Positions 35,005 to 43,723 of a stretch of 64,000 nt of DNA are shown here, in pieces. Under the pieces are notes generated by a model, which worked only from the letters and a program-made list of their open reading frames with translations, ran no database searches and was not told where the DNA came from. A program made the position numbers and the translations under genes. The DNA comes from an uncultured Lachnospiraceae bacterium. GTDB lineage: Bacteria > Bacillota > Clostridia > Lachnospirales > Lachnospiraceae. Where the stretch lies: positions 1-64,000 of the forward strand of contig CAJUGD010000006.1 of the NCBI GenBank assembly GCA_910586205.1. The letters are read 5' to 3'. Within the stretch, counting starts at the first letter, position 1, and each line of letters starts with the position of its first letter.

Positions 35005-36138
35005 CTAGAAGCGCCTCATTCCTCCTACCGTCATCTGATAAATCTCATGCAGCCGTGGATATGCATATTCAAAAAATCCCCGGTACGCACTGCAGAAATA
35101 ATTCCGCCCGCTGCTATCTTCTGTCATTGGTTCCCGATTCCGCCTGCAGCCTCCCCTGCATAGCTCAAACCACCGGCAAGAACGACAATCCTCATGAATC
35201 TTCTCTGATCTTCTTACAAATGCAAGCTCCTCCCGCCTTTTTTCCATCTGTTCCAAGCTATCTGTATTTATATTTCCCAAAAGCCACTCGTCCAGTACAT
35301 AAAAATCACAGGGATAGGTACTTCCATCTGCCTCAATGACCCACTGTCTGCCGCAAACACCGCGCATATTGCAGCTCTCCGGCATTTGACCGTTGAGAAG
35401 CATCATCAGATTCTCAAAATACCGGTTATACACATACCTGCCGCTTTTTCTGTCCAGATACCAGGCATCAAACACGTCCTTCAAAAATGTCTCGTATCTT
35501 TCCGGCGTCAAAGAATATTCATGGCCGCCCGGCTTCTCTCCAATCGGATCCAGACATTCAATATACTGCTGATATCCCATTCTGTTTTTTTTGAAGAAAT
35601 TATAAATTTTCTGACCATTTCTTGCTGTGGCTGCTGTAACCACTGTTAGAATATTATAATCCACCTGATGGCTCTCCAGCAGGCGGATTGCCCCCATCAC
35701 CCGGCTCCAGGTCCCTTTACCTGCTGCATCTAATCGATAACGGTCATGGATTTCCTTTGTCCCATCTAAGGAAACTCCTACCAGAAAATGATGTTCTCTC
35801 AAGAATCCAGCCCACTCCTCATTGATCACATACCCATTGGTTTGAATCGTGAAGTGAATCCTTACCCTTCTAGGGTTCGGGTGTGCTGCCGCATATTTAG
35901 TCAGATCCCGGAAAAATTCAAGGCCAATCAGTGTCGGTTCTCCTCCTTGAAAAGCAAAGGTACAGTCTCCATCCGCAAATGCCAATCCTTTATCCACAAT
36001 CCTATGCATGGTTTCTAAAGTCATCATTCCATAAGATTGAATCTCTCTGTTAACCTGTTCATCCGCGTAAAAACAGTATTTACACCGCATATTACAACTG
36101 CCGGATGCCGGCTTAATTAAAAAACTGATTGGCGGCAT
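35005..36138 (-). CDS. Anaerobic sulfatase-maturase-type radical SAM/SPASM enzyme
   Basis: A 377-residue radical SAM enzyme. The cluster motif is CNMRCKYCFY near the N-terminus, followed by FAFQGGEPTLIGLEFF and TIQTNGYVI. Two auxiliary 4Fe-4S clusters are held by the C-terminal SPASM cysteines (CNMRGVCGRQW, YPCDFYVLDEW, CRSCRWFELCRGGCRRN, FCSAYRGFF). This is the pattern of anSME, which converts a Cys or Ser of sulfatases into formylglycine. No sulfatase gene is in the window, although the nearby uronate locus would make sulfated glycans a plausible diet. It may instead act on another peptide. Confidence 0.87.
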   Translation of the reverse strand: MPPISFLIKPASGSCNMRCKYCFYADEQVNREIQSYGMMTLETMHRIVDKGLAFADGDCTFAFQGGEPTLIGLEFFRDLTKYAAAHPNPRRVRIHFTIQTNGYVINEEWAGFLREHHFLVGVSLDGTKEIHDRYRLDAAGKGTWSRVMGAIRLLESHQVDYNILTVVTAATARNGQKIYNFFKKNRMGYQQYIECLDPIGEKPGGHEYSLTPERYETFLKDVFDAWYLDRKSGRYVYNRYFENLMMLLNGQMPESCNMRGVCGRQWVIEADGSTYPCDFYVLDEWLLGNINTDSLEQMEKRREELAFVRRSEKIHEDCRSCRWFELCRGGCRRNREPMTEDSSGRNYFCSAYRGFFEYAYPRLHEIYQMTVGGMRRF

Positions 36139-36234
36139 TCATGTATCTCCTCTCCTGTGTGCTTTTGTTCTGAAGCGTTTTCCCATATTTGCCGCTATTA
36201 GATTTCTCCATTCTGTATGTACATTCTCTGTGCG

Positions 36235-37665
36235 TTAAAACCGGAAATCCCGTCTTCCTTCCTCAATCCTCAGCAAATGCTCCTTTGTCAGCTTCAGCGC
36301 TCTGTCATTCGTAATGTGAAGCAGCTCCTTTTCAATCAGCTCCTCCCCGATCTTTCTCGTACCCTCTGAACCATAATCCATCAGATATTCCTTTAAGGTC
36401 ATAAGGGCATTGGGATGACAGCAATTAACAATCTGGCCGCTCTTACACAGAGACATAAACCTATCTCCGGTCCGGCCTTCCCGGTAACATGCCGTACAAA
36501 AGCTGGGAATGTATCCCAAGCTTATCAGCCAGTTCACAACTTCATCCAGCGTCCGCTTGTCACTGACGTCAAACTGCTCTGAACAGTCGTCCTCTGGCTC
36601 CGGCTCTGCGTAGCCTCCTACACTGGTACGAGAACCGCCGCTGATCTGAGAAATACCCAGCTTCAGAACCCTTTCCCGGCATGCCTTGCTTTCCCTGGTG
36701 GAAATGATCATCCCCGTATAAGGTACTGCAATCCGAATACACGCCACCAGCTTAGCAAAAATATCATCATGGATCCCATTGTCAAACACATTAGGATCAA
36801 TATCATCCGCTCGCTTAATCCGAGGCACGCTGATGGTATGAGGCCCTACGCCAAAGGCCGCTTCCAGATGCTCTGTATGCATCAATAGCCCGGCAAACTC
36901 ATACCGATACAGCTCCAGGCCAAAAAGAACTCCAAGCCCCACATCATCGATCCCGCCCTCCATAGCGCGATCCATGGCTTCCGTGTGATAAGCATAGTCA
37001 TGTTTGGGACCTGTGGGATGAAGCTTCTCATAGCTTTCCTTATGATACGTCTCCTGAAACAAAATATAGGTGCCAATACCTGCATTTTTTAGCTTCTGAT
37101 AGTTCTCCTTTGTGGTAGCTGCGATATTCACATTTACCCGCCGTATGGCGCCGTTTTTGTGATGAATGCCGTAAATTGTGTCAATACATTCTAAAATATA
37201 CTCAATAGGATTATTGACCGGATCCTCCCCGGCTTCCAATGCCAGCCGCTTATGCCCCATATCCTGCAGTGCAATCACTTCCCTGCGCACTTCGTCCTGG
37301 GTCAGCTTTTTTCTTGCAATATGCTGATTCTTCTTATGATAAGGACAATATACGCATCCATTGACGCAATAATTCGATAAATATAAAGGAGCAAACATTA
37401 CGATTCTGTTGCCGTAAAAGTCCCTTTTTAACTGCTGGGCCAGCTCCTGAATCTGTTGGTTGCAATCCACCAGCTCACAGTCCAGCAGCACAGACGCTTC
37501 CCTGTGGCTAAGTCCCTTCCTCTCTGCAGCCTTTTTCAAAATATGTTCAATTAGCTTCCGGTTCCTTCGGTTCTCCCAAGCATAGGCTAAAGTCTCTTGG
37601 ATCTCCTGATGGCTGATAAATTCCTCCGCCCGTTTAGATAACGGGTCATACATGCTCTGATTCAT
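36235..37665 (-). CDS. hydG: [FeFe]-hydrogenase maturase HydG
   Basis: A 476-residue radical SAM tyrosine lyase that makes the CO and CN ligands of the hydrogenase H-cluster. The SAM cluster motif is CVNGCVYCPYH. The C-terminus has the second cluster motif C-x2-C-x22-C starting CTACYREGRTGDRFM and ending IVNCCHP, which separates HydG from the thiamine enzyme ThiH. Other signatures are ALEAGEDPVNNPIEYILE, YILFQETYHKESYEKLHP and ISGGSRTSVGGY. The second ATG (37665) is preferred because AGGAAG lies 8 bases upstream. hydE, hydF and hydrogenase genes are not in the window. Confidence 0.94.
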   Translation of the reverse strand: MNQSMYDPLSKRAEEFISHQEIQETLAYAWENRRNRKLIEHILKKAAERKGLSHREASVLLDCELVDCNQQIQELAQQLKRDFYGNRIVMFAPLYLSNYCVNGCVYCPYHKKNQHIARKKLTQDEVRREVIALQDMGHKRLALEAGEDPVNNPIEYILECIDTIYGIHHKNGAIRRVNVNIAATTKENYQKLKNAGIGTYILFQETYHKESYEKLHPTGPKHDYAYHTEAMDRAMEGGIDDVGLGVLFGLELYRYEFAGLLMHTEHLEAAFGVGPHTISVPRIKRADDIDPNVFDNGIHDDIFAKLVACIRIAVPYTGMIISTRESKACRERVLKLGISQISGGSRTSVGGYAEPEPEDDCSEQFDVSDKRTLDEVVNWLISLGYIPSFCTACYREGRTGDRFMSLCKSGQIVNCCHPNALMTLKEYLMDYGSEGTRKIGEELIEKELLHITNDRALKLTKEHLLRIEEGRRDFRF

Positions 37666-37946
37666 AATCATCTTCCTGCAGATTCTTTACAGGCTCCTTT
37701 CTCTTTCTGGTTAGCCTTTTGCGCTCTGCCTTTTCACAGCGCAGTCCTTCCTGTCAGTACTTACGAACGTGCAGACAGTACACTAAATGTCCGCTCATTT
37801 TTACATGCCGAAAACAGAGCAAAAATTCTCTCCTCAAACAAACAAAACGCCTGCTTTGTTATGTCCTGTCTTCCATGTCAGAATCAGCTTCCATGTCAGC
37901 AGTAAAAATCTGTTTTTAGTCTACTATAAAGAGGAAGGCGTGTCAA
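37666..37946 (-). promoter_or_regulatory. hydG promoter and long 5' leader
   Basis: TTGACA (37941-37946) and TAGACT (37918-37923) with a 17-base spacer give a strong promoter near 37911. The leader is about 245 bases. It starts with a 12-base direct repeat CTGACATGGAAG at 37888-37899 and 37870-37881. A 14-codon frame, MSGHLVYCLHVRKY then TGA, runs from 37798 to 37754; after the TGA the same frame stays open to 37646, across the hydG start. A hairpin tgcgct...agcgca lies about 37728-37747. I do not recognise a known riboswitch. Confidence 0.6.
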
Positions 37947-37986
37947 TATCCCATCCTTCCTCACTCTGATACCGCTGCTTTCGTTG

Positions 37987-39243
37987 TTACTGTTCACTGG
38001 CAATGTGACCTTTCATCAGCCACGCTTCCACTGTCTTTCTGAAATAATCTCGGTATCCGGCTTTTTCCACCTGTCCGTCTGCCAAAATCTGCACCTCCCC
38101 GAGAGCTTTACCTCCTAACTCATACCGAAGCACGCCCACAGTGTCTCCCGGCATAACCGGTGCCTCCAAAAACTCCGGCAGCATCAGCTTTTTCTCTATG
38201 GCCTGAAAATCCTCTCCGTTCACCCCTAAATAGGAAAATCCTCCCTGATATTTTACAGGAACTGTATCCTCGACGCCATTCTGTACCGCAATCTCCGGCA
38301 AAGCTGGCATCTCAAGATCCTCATACAACTTACAGTTGGCATATCCATAATTCAGCAAAGTCTGCGCATCCGCAAACCTGGCCTTATAATCAGGAGCTGC
38401 CATAATAGCTGCGATCAGCCGTACTCCATCCTTTTCGGCTGTGGCTGACAGACAGTATTTTGCCAAGGAGGTGGATCCGGTCTTTAGACCTGTCACCTGA
38501 AAATTTGCAGACATTTTCAAAAGCTTGTTAGTGTTGGACAGGCCAAATTCCTTGGTTCCCTGTTTTGTCACATGGGTAATATTCTCCATCCAGATGGTAG
38601 AGTAATTGTGAATCTGAGGATATTTTGTTATCAGTTCCCGGGACATTATTGCAATATCCCGTGCTGTTGTCACATGGGTTGCAGAATCCGTCAGACCGCA
38701 GCAGTCCTCAAAATGGGTTCCTGCCATTTGAAGCCCTGCTGCCCGCTCATTCATCTGTTTTACAAATTCTTCCTCTGTACCTGCTATGTACTCAGCCATT
38801 GCCACAGAAGCATCGTTTCCGGAAGCCACCACAATGCATTTTATAAGGGTTTCTACAGTCTGTACTTCTCCTTCCTCCAAAAACACCTGAGAACCTCCCA
38901 TGGATTTTGCATAGGCGCTGGTAACTACCTCATCCGTCATTTTAATCTTTCCGGAATCAATGGCATCAAAAATCAAAATCAGCGTCATGATCTTGGTAAT
39001 GCTCGCAGGGCGGCGCTGCCGGTCAGCATCCTTCTCATAAATTACCTTTCCGGTGGATGCTTCCATCAAAACCGCGCTGGGTGCAGAAATATCCGGTCCC
39101 TGAACCGTATCTGTGCCTGCCTCTGCCTCCACAGCCGTTTCCACAGCCTCCGGAGCCTTTAAAATCTCTTTTCTTGTCCCTGCTGTCTCCGGAGGCGTCA
39201 GCAGCAGACTGCCCGTACACAATGCAATCAGAATCCTTTTCAT
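37987..39243 (-). CDS. D-alanyl-D-alanine carboxypeptidase (DacF-like, PBP5 family)
   Basis: A 418-residue exported serine peptidase that trims peptidoglycan stem peptides. The start at 39243 has GAGGGA 5 bases upstream; a TTG four codons earlier is less likely. Residues 1-20 form a signal peptide. The active-site triad of motifs is RRPASITKIMTL (SxxK), VASGNDASVAMAEY (SxN) and GLKTGSTSLAKYC (KTG). The C-terminal beta domain (residues 270-390) and amphipathic tail (DYFRKTVEAWLM) match PBP5-type proteins. DacF is a sporulation-linked form in Bacillus, but the exact ortholog is uncertain here. Confidence 0.9.
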   Translation of the reverse strand: MKRILIALCTGSLLLTPPETAGTRKEILKAPEAVETAVEAEAGTDTVQGPDISAPSAVLMEASTGKVIYEKDADRQRRPASITKIMTLILIFDAIDSGKIKMTDEVVTSAYAKSMGGSQVFLEEGEVQTVETLIKCIVVASGNDASVAMAEYIAGTEEEFVKQMNERAAGLQMAGTHFEDCCGLTDSATHVTTARDIAIMSRELITKYPQIHNYSTIWMENITHVTKQGTKEFGLSNTNKLLKMSANFQVTGLKTGSTSLAKYCLSATAEKDGVRLIAAIMAAPDYKARFADAQTLLNYGYANCKLYEDLEMPALPEIAVQNGVEDTVPVKYQGGFSYLGVNGEDFQAIEKKLMLPEFLEAPVMPGDTVGVLRYELGGKALGEVQILADGQVEKAGYRDYFRKTVEAWLMKGHIASEQ

Positions 39244-39398
39244 ATCATCCCTCAATTCATTCTGCTATACATTAATGTATGGTCATTTTCCAAAATCTAT
39301 GTTATGATGTAAAGGTCAAAAGGCATTTTGCCGCTTACCGGCTTATTGCCCCCCAAAACTAACATTTCATTCAAACTTATATATAGATGGAGCTTAAT

Positions 39399-40844
39399 AT
39401 GAATAAATCCAATTCCAGCCAAACCCCCAATGGTTCCTGGTATCAGCAGCATCTGCAGCATTTGGCTGCAGCCGCAGGCTGCCTGATTGTAACCGCTGCC
39501 TGTGGTATCGGTTTCTTCCTTTCCTCAAAGGATTCCTCCAATACGAATATATCTGAGTCCCCAATCAAAGCACCTGTTAAAATCGAAATCAATATCCCAG
39601 ACGCCGATACCAGCCCGCAAGATTCCCCTGCTCCCGGCACAGAGCCTGTTATTATTGTAGACTCTCCGGCAGGCAAGCTGCTGACTGAGGCCAGGCTATT
39701 GGCATCCGGCTATGACTATGATGCCGCCATTGCCCTGCTTCAATCTGACAGCAAGCTGGCGTCAGACCCTTCCGTTCAGGAGGCCATTGCTGCCTATGAA
39801 GCAGAAAAATCCACCCTGGTAAAAGCAAAGCTCAGTGAAGTCACCCATGTATTTTTTCACTCTCTCATTATGGATAATAAGAAAGCATTTGACGGAGAAA
39901 ATGATTCCGTCGGCTACAATCAGGTTATGACCACTGCGGGAGAATTTGAAAAAATTCTCCAGACTATGTATGACAAGGGCTATGTACTGGTGCGGATGCA
40001 TGACTTAGCCTATGAAACCACCGATGAAAACGGCAATACGGTCATGAAGCCCGGCACGATCCTGCTTCCAGAGGGCAAACATCCCTTTGTCATGTCTCAG
40101 GATGATGTATGTTACTATCCTTATATGGATGGCGATGGCTTTGCCTCCCGCATTATTGTTGGTGAAGACGGAAAGCCCACCTGTGAGATGAAACTGGATG
40201 ACGGCACTGTCACCACCGGCTCTTACGATTTGGTACCTATTTTGGAAGACTTTATTCAGGAGCATCCTGATTTTTCCTACAAAGGAGCCAGAGCTGTCAT
40301 TGCTTTTACCGGATATGAAGGCATCTTAGGTTACAGAACCTCTGACAAATATGCCGATTCCGAAACCTATGAACAAGATTGCCGAGATGCCGCAAGAGTG
40401 GCTCAATGTTTAAAAGACAATGGCTGGGAGCTGGCTTCTCATAGCTGGGGTCATCTGATGATGGGAGAGATTGAAATGGACCGCTTTAAGGCAGATACTG
40501 ACAAGTGGGAACAGCAGGTAGACAGCCTGATTGGCCCTATTGACATTATCCTGTATCCTTTTGGCAATGATATTGCTGACTGGCGTCCTTACACTGCAGA
40601 AAATGAACGGTTTACCTACTTATACAATGCTGGATTCCGCTATTTCTGCAATGTAGACTCCAATAAAGCCTGGATTCAGATTGGCGATAATTATCTGCGT
40701 CAGGGCCGGAGAAACTTAGATGGCTACCGGATGTGGAAAGACATCACTGCTGAAGAAGAAGACCGGGAACGAAAGCTTGCAGATCTTTTCCGCGCCGAAG
40801 ATGTGTTTGACCCGGACCGTCCCACTCCGGTTCCGGAAATGTAA
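39399..40844 (+). CDS. Membrane-anchored NodB-like polysaccharide deacetylase family protein
   Basis: A 481-residue protein anchored by one helix near residues 20-42 (AAAAGCLIVTAACGIGFFLS). A Pro/Asp/Ser-rich linker follows. The outer domain has TPR-like residues (GYDYDAAIALLQSDSKL) and then a deacetylase-type barrel: THVFFHSLIMDN, PFVMSQDDVCYYPYMDGDGF with acidic metal/catalytic residues, ELASHSWGHLMMG with the two His, and IDIILYPFGNDIADWRP. Peptidoglycan or other N-acetyl sugars are possible substrates. The second ATG (39399) fits TGGAG 9 bases upstream. It diverges from the carboxypeptidase gene. Confidence 0.75.
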   Translation: MNKSNSSQTPNGSWYQQHLQHLAAAAGCLIVTAACGIGFFLSSKDSSNTNISESPIKAPVKIEINIPDADTSPQDSPAPGTEPVIIVDSPAGKLLTEARLLASGYDYDAAIALLQSDSKLASDPSVQEAIAAYEAEKSTLVKAKLSEVTHVFFHSLIMDNKKAFDGENDSVGYNQVMTTAGEFEKILQTMYDKGYVLVRMHDLAYETTDENGNTVMKPGTILLPEGKHPFVMSQDDVCYYPYMDGDGFASRIIVGEDGKPTCEMKLDDGTVTTGSYDLVPILEDFIQEHPDFSYKGARAVIAFTGYEGILGYRTSDKYADSETYEQDCRDAARVAQCLKDNGWELASHSWGHLMMGEIEMDRFKADTDKWEQQVDSLIGPIDIILYPFGNDIADWRPYTAENERFTYLYNAGFRYFCNVDSNKAWIQIGDNYLRQGRRNLDGYRMWKDITAEEEDRERKLADLFRAEDVFDPDRPTPVPEM

Positions 40845-40862
40845 AGTCAGATTCATCTTCTT

Positions 40863-40888
40863 GGCAGCGCGTTTATCGCCGCGCTGCC
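40863..40888. terminator. GC-rich hairpin overlapping the amidase stop codon
   Basis: A 9-bp stem ggcagcgcg / cgcgctgcc with an 8-base loop lies between the convergent deacetylase and amidase genes. The amidase TAA sits in the loop. No strong T-run follows on either strand. Confidence 0.6.
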
Positions 40889-41652
40889 TCCCTTACCATA
40901 TAGGTGTTATAGCCATAGCTCCTTAATAGCTGTTCCTGCCGAGCTGCATTATCCAGGTTTAAAAATGCTCCGGATCGCACCTTGTACATCCCGTCATCGG
41001 ACACCACAAAGGCCGGAAATCCCTGTTCCCCAAGACTCCTGACCATCCGGTCCGCTGTCTCCCGATCAGGAAATGCCCCCACTTGAATCTGATAATACTC
41101 CGGCTCCTGATCTTCCTCCCGGATGGTTTCCAGAATCCCTGCTGCAATGGCCTGGGCAATCGCATCAAAATTCTGGTCAAACATCTGGTTATCTGTTGGA
41201 TTGTCCAGAAAACCTGCTTCCACCAGCACTGCAGGCATCTGGGTTCTTCGGAGTACAATAATACCAGGACGTTCAATCACTCCCAAATCTGCAAATCCTG
41301 TTTTCGTCAGAGCCCGATTAATATTTTCAGCCATCAGTCCGGCCACTCCCTCATTTTCATAGACTAACGTCTGTATTCCTGACGCAGTCCCCGGAATCGG
41401 CATGGCATTCCGATGAATCGATACAAAGTAGTCTGCTTCCGCCCGATTAGCAATCTGTGCCTTCTCCAAAGGCGACTGGTAGACATCCGATACACGGGTA
41501 TACATTACATCCACACCGTTTCTGCTTAATATCTCCCCCACTGCCAATGCAAGACGAAGGGTGTCATCCTTTTCCTTCCTTCCTTGAAATATGGCCCCAG
41601 GCTCTGGTCCTCCATGCCCGGCATCAATCATCACTTTTCTTATTTCTGCCAA
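40873..41652 (-). CDS. CwlC-like N-acetylmuramoyl-L-alanine amidase with SPOR domain
   Basis: A 259-residue zinc amidase that cuts the bond between muramic acid and the stem peptide. The start is a TTG at 41652, placed 8 bases after AAGGAG; longer frames upstream lack a ribosome site. Zinc ligands are in MIDAGHGGPEPGA (His) and SIHRNAMPIPG (His), with the Glu in the region between, and the catalytic Glu in LVEAGFLDN. The C-terminal 75 residues are a SPOR domain (YYQIQVGAFPDRETADRMV). There is no signal peptide. This layout and length match Bacillus CwlC, a mother-cell amidase for spore release, so a sporulation role is likely. Confidence 0.87.
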   Translation of the reverse strand: MAEIRKVMIDAGHGGPEPGAIFQGRKEKDDTLRLALAVGEILSRNGVDVMYTRVSDVYQSPLEKAQIANRAEADYFVSIHRNAMPIPGTASGIQTLVYENEGVAGLMAENINRALTKTGFADLGVIERPGIIVLRRTQMPAVLVEAGFLDNPTDNQMFDQNFDAIAQAIAAGILETIREEDQEPEYYQIQVGAFPDRETADRMVRSLGEQGFPAFVVSDDGMYKVRSGAFLNLDNAARQEQLLRSYGYNTYMVREAARR

Positions 41653-41735
41653 AATAAAAACTCCTTCCGCATACTGCTCTGCTATTACAGTATGTGGAAA
41701 GAGCCTGCTTCTTGCATGTTCCAGAAAAGCGTTCT

Positions 41736-42173
41736 TTAATCCTCCACATTGATTCCCCTTGGCCCTACCTGCGTGGAAAATACAATCTGGGTACAGGTTT
41801 TCCCGAATTTCTGAAGCTGCCCGATAAATATATCCAGCTCCATAGTGCTCTGAAAAGCCACCTTCATCAGCATAGAATACTCTCCCGTCACACAGCTGCA
41901 CTCCAGAACATTAGGAATATCCTTTGCATAATCATAAAACTTTGGCTTGTCTTCCGGCATCACATTCAGATTAATAAATGCAATGATGTGATATCCCAGT
42001 TTAATCGGATCTACCAAAGCATGATACCCGGAAATAATCCCGTCCTTTTCCATCTTCTCGATCCGTGCCGAAACTGCCGGAGATGATAAAAATGTACTCT
42101 CAGCAATGGTCTTTAATGATGTCCTTGCATTTTCCTGCAGTAATTTTAATATTTTTCTGTCAATATCATCCAT
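41736..42173 (-). CDS. Lrp/AsnC family transcriptional regulator
   Basis: A 145-residue regulator. The start at 42173 has AAGGAGGAG 4-6 bases upstream. The N-terminal helix-turn-helix reads DIDRKILKLLQENARTSLKT then LSSPAVSARIEKMEKDGII. The C-terminal RAM domain (HIIAFINLNVMPEDKPKF, ECSCVTGEYSMLMKVAF) binds amino acids and assembles octamers in known members. It lies downstream of dapF in the same direction with an 86-base gap. Target genes are unknown; lysine or amino-acid control would suit the context. Confidence 0.92.
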   Translation of the reverse strand: MDDIDRKILKLLQENARTSLKTIAESTFLSSPAVSARIEKMEKDGIISGYHALVDPIKLGYHIIAFINLNVMPEDKPKFYDYAKDIPNVLECSCVTGEYSMLMKVAFQSTMELDIFIGQLQKFGKTCTQIVFSTQVGPRGINVED

Positions 42174-42259
42174 TCTTCTCCTCCTTAAACCGTCAAAATA
42201 GGAAGCCTGCCCTTTTAACCCCTGCACCGTATAATTTATTTAAATTGCTGCAAAAAGAT

Positions 42260-43060
42260 CTATATAATAATCTCCCCGCAATACACTTCCACTGCCGGGC
42301 CGGTCATAAACACATGACCGCCGACCCTATCCCACTGTATATGCAGGATTCCGCCCTTCAGCCGTACCTCCACCGAATTTTCTACAAGCCCTGACATCAT
42401 GGCAGCCACAGCACAGGCTGCAGCTCCTGTACCGCAGGCCCAGGTCTCCCCGCTCCCTCGTTCCCACACCCGCATCTGGATATGCTTTCTGTCTATGATA
42501 CGGGTAAATTCCGTATTCACCCTATCCGGAAACCTTGGATGACATTCGTAAGCCGGGCCGATTTTCTGCAAATCCAACCCGTCTATATCCTGACAAAAAT
42601 ATACAGCATGAGGATTACCCACATCGATCTCTATAAATTCCTGTTCCCTGCCATCCACCAGGATTGGCTCCGGAAGTCTGCTCATCAGTCTTGGTATTCC
42701 CATATCTACCCGAACCGACACAATCTTTCCGTCCTTTTCCTCCATGTCCAGCGTCTTGATGCCGCCTTTTGTCTCCACCGTAATCTGAAGACGGTCCACA
42801 ATCCCATGATCATACACATATTTTCCCACACACCGAATTCCGTTTCCGCACATGGAACCTTCACTTCCATCCTCATTAAACATCCTCATCCTGCAGTCGG
42901 CCACCTTGGAGGGGCAGATTAAAATCAAACCGTCCGAACCTATTCCAAAGTGTCGGTCACTGACCAGACGCGCTGCCTGTTCCGGATTTTCTACCTGTTC
43001 CTCAAAGCAATTCACATACACATAATCATTTCCAATACCCTGCATTTTTGTAAATTTCAT
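42260..43060 (-). CDS. dapF: Diaminopimelate epimerase
   Basis: A 266-residue enzyme that converts LL- to meso-diaminopimelate for lysine and peptidoglycan. The start at 43060 has GAGGAGG 6 bases upstream. The two catalytic cysteines lie in EGSMCGNGIRCVGKYV and in GETWACGTGAAACAVAAM, in two mirror-image domains. MKFTKMQGIGNDYVY at the N-terminus and GIGSDGLILICPS are family signatures. It lies between the ANTAR gene and the Lrp gene, with gaps of about 85 bases on both sides. Confidence 0.96.
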   Translation of the reverse strand: MKFTKMQGIGNDYVYVNCFEEQVENPEQAARLVSDRHFGIGSDGLILICPSKVADCRMRMFNEDGSEGSMCGNGIRCVGKYVYDHGIVDRLQITVETKGGIKTLDMEEKDGKIVSVRVDMGIPRLMSRLPEPILVDGREQEFIEIDVGNPHAVYFCQDIDGLDLQKIGPAYECHPRFPDRVNTEFTRIIDRKHIQMRVWERGSGETWACGTGAAACAVAAMMSGLVENSVEVRLKGGILHIQWDRVGGHVFMTGPAVEVYCGEIII

Positions 43061-43144
43061 CTGTGCCTCCTCTGCTGATACGGTTCTGTGCGGAATCTTC
43101 CGATATATGTACCATACCGGCATCTATCGATATTTTCTGTTTCT

Positions 43145-43693
43145 CTATATGTTGATCAGACTGATCACCATCTGTGCCGTTTCTGCCAGATTAGTCCCGC
43201 TGTCCATGCTGCACTTTTGTATGTAGCGGTGAGCCTCCTCCTCATTCATCCCGTTCCTCTCCATCAAAAGCTTTTTCGCCTGATCAATCAGCCGTTTCTC
43301 CTGGTCATTTCTCTTTTTAGGCTTCTGTCTCTGCCTTTTCCGGCGTCTGGCCTGAGCCTGGCTCATCATTTCCAATGTAGAAACCAGATCGTAAATCTTG
43401 AGAGGCAGAGGAAGGCACACCACATCCTCCGGCGCCTGGACATCCCGTCTGCTTGGAGAGGAAACCATCAGCATGGCAAATTCCGGCGGCATATTGTCAT
43501 AAAGCTCCCTGTACAGCATATCCGCAAGACGATATCCGCACACAATCAAACCACTGTTCAGATTCCCTGCCTGGGCCAAAACCTGTGCGCCTGAATTACA
43601 GACTGCTGCCACCAAAAACCCGCTTCTTGTCAAAATATTCTTAATATTCCGGGCATCCTCTGGTTTCGAAAACGCCACAATTACGTTTGCCAA
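43145..43693 (-). CDS. ANTAR RNA-binding protein with degenerate receiver domain
   Basis: A 182-residue cytoplasmic protein starting at a TTG behind GGGAGGTGA. Residues 1-115 follow the receiver fold (MANVIVAFSKPEDARNIKNI), but the acidic pair near residue 10 is missing and the phospho-acceptor strand reads SGLIVCGYRLADM without the usual Asp. A basic linker follows (QARRRKRQRQKPKKRND). The C-terminal ANTAR domain has KRLIDQAKKLLMERNGMNEE and EAHRYIQKCSMDSG. ANTAR domains bind paired RNA hairpins and prevent termination. It starts 30 bases after glnA, so its likely target is a nitrogen-related leader. Phosphorylation control seems unlikely. Confidence 0.85.
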   Translation of the reverse strand: MANVIVAFSKPEDARNIKNILTRSGFLVAAVCNSGAQVLAQAGNLNSGLIVCGYRLADMLYRELYDNMPPEFAMLMVSSPSRRDVQAPEDVVCLPLPLKIYDLVSTLEMMSQAQARRRKRQRQKPKKRNDQEKRLIDQAKKLLMERNGMNEEEAHRYIQKCSMDSGTNLAETAQMVISLINI

Positions 43694-43723
43694 ACTCTCA
43701 CCTCCCGGCAGATGACTGTAAAA

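Noticed and set aside
37646..37798. Selenocysteine read-through of TGA in the hydG leader frame
   Set aside because: No SECIS-like hairpin recognised after the TGA and the downstream part is low-complexity purine-rich sequence; kept only as an observation about the frame.
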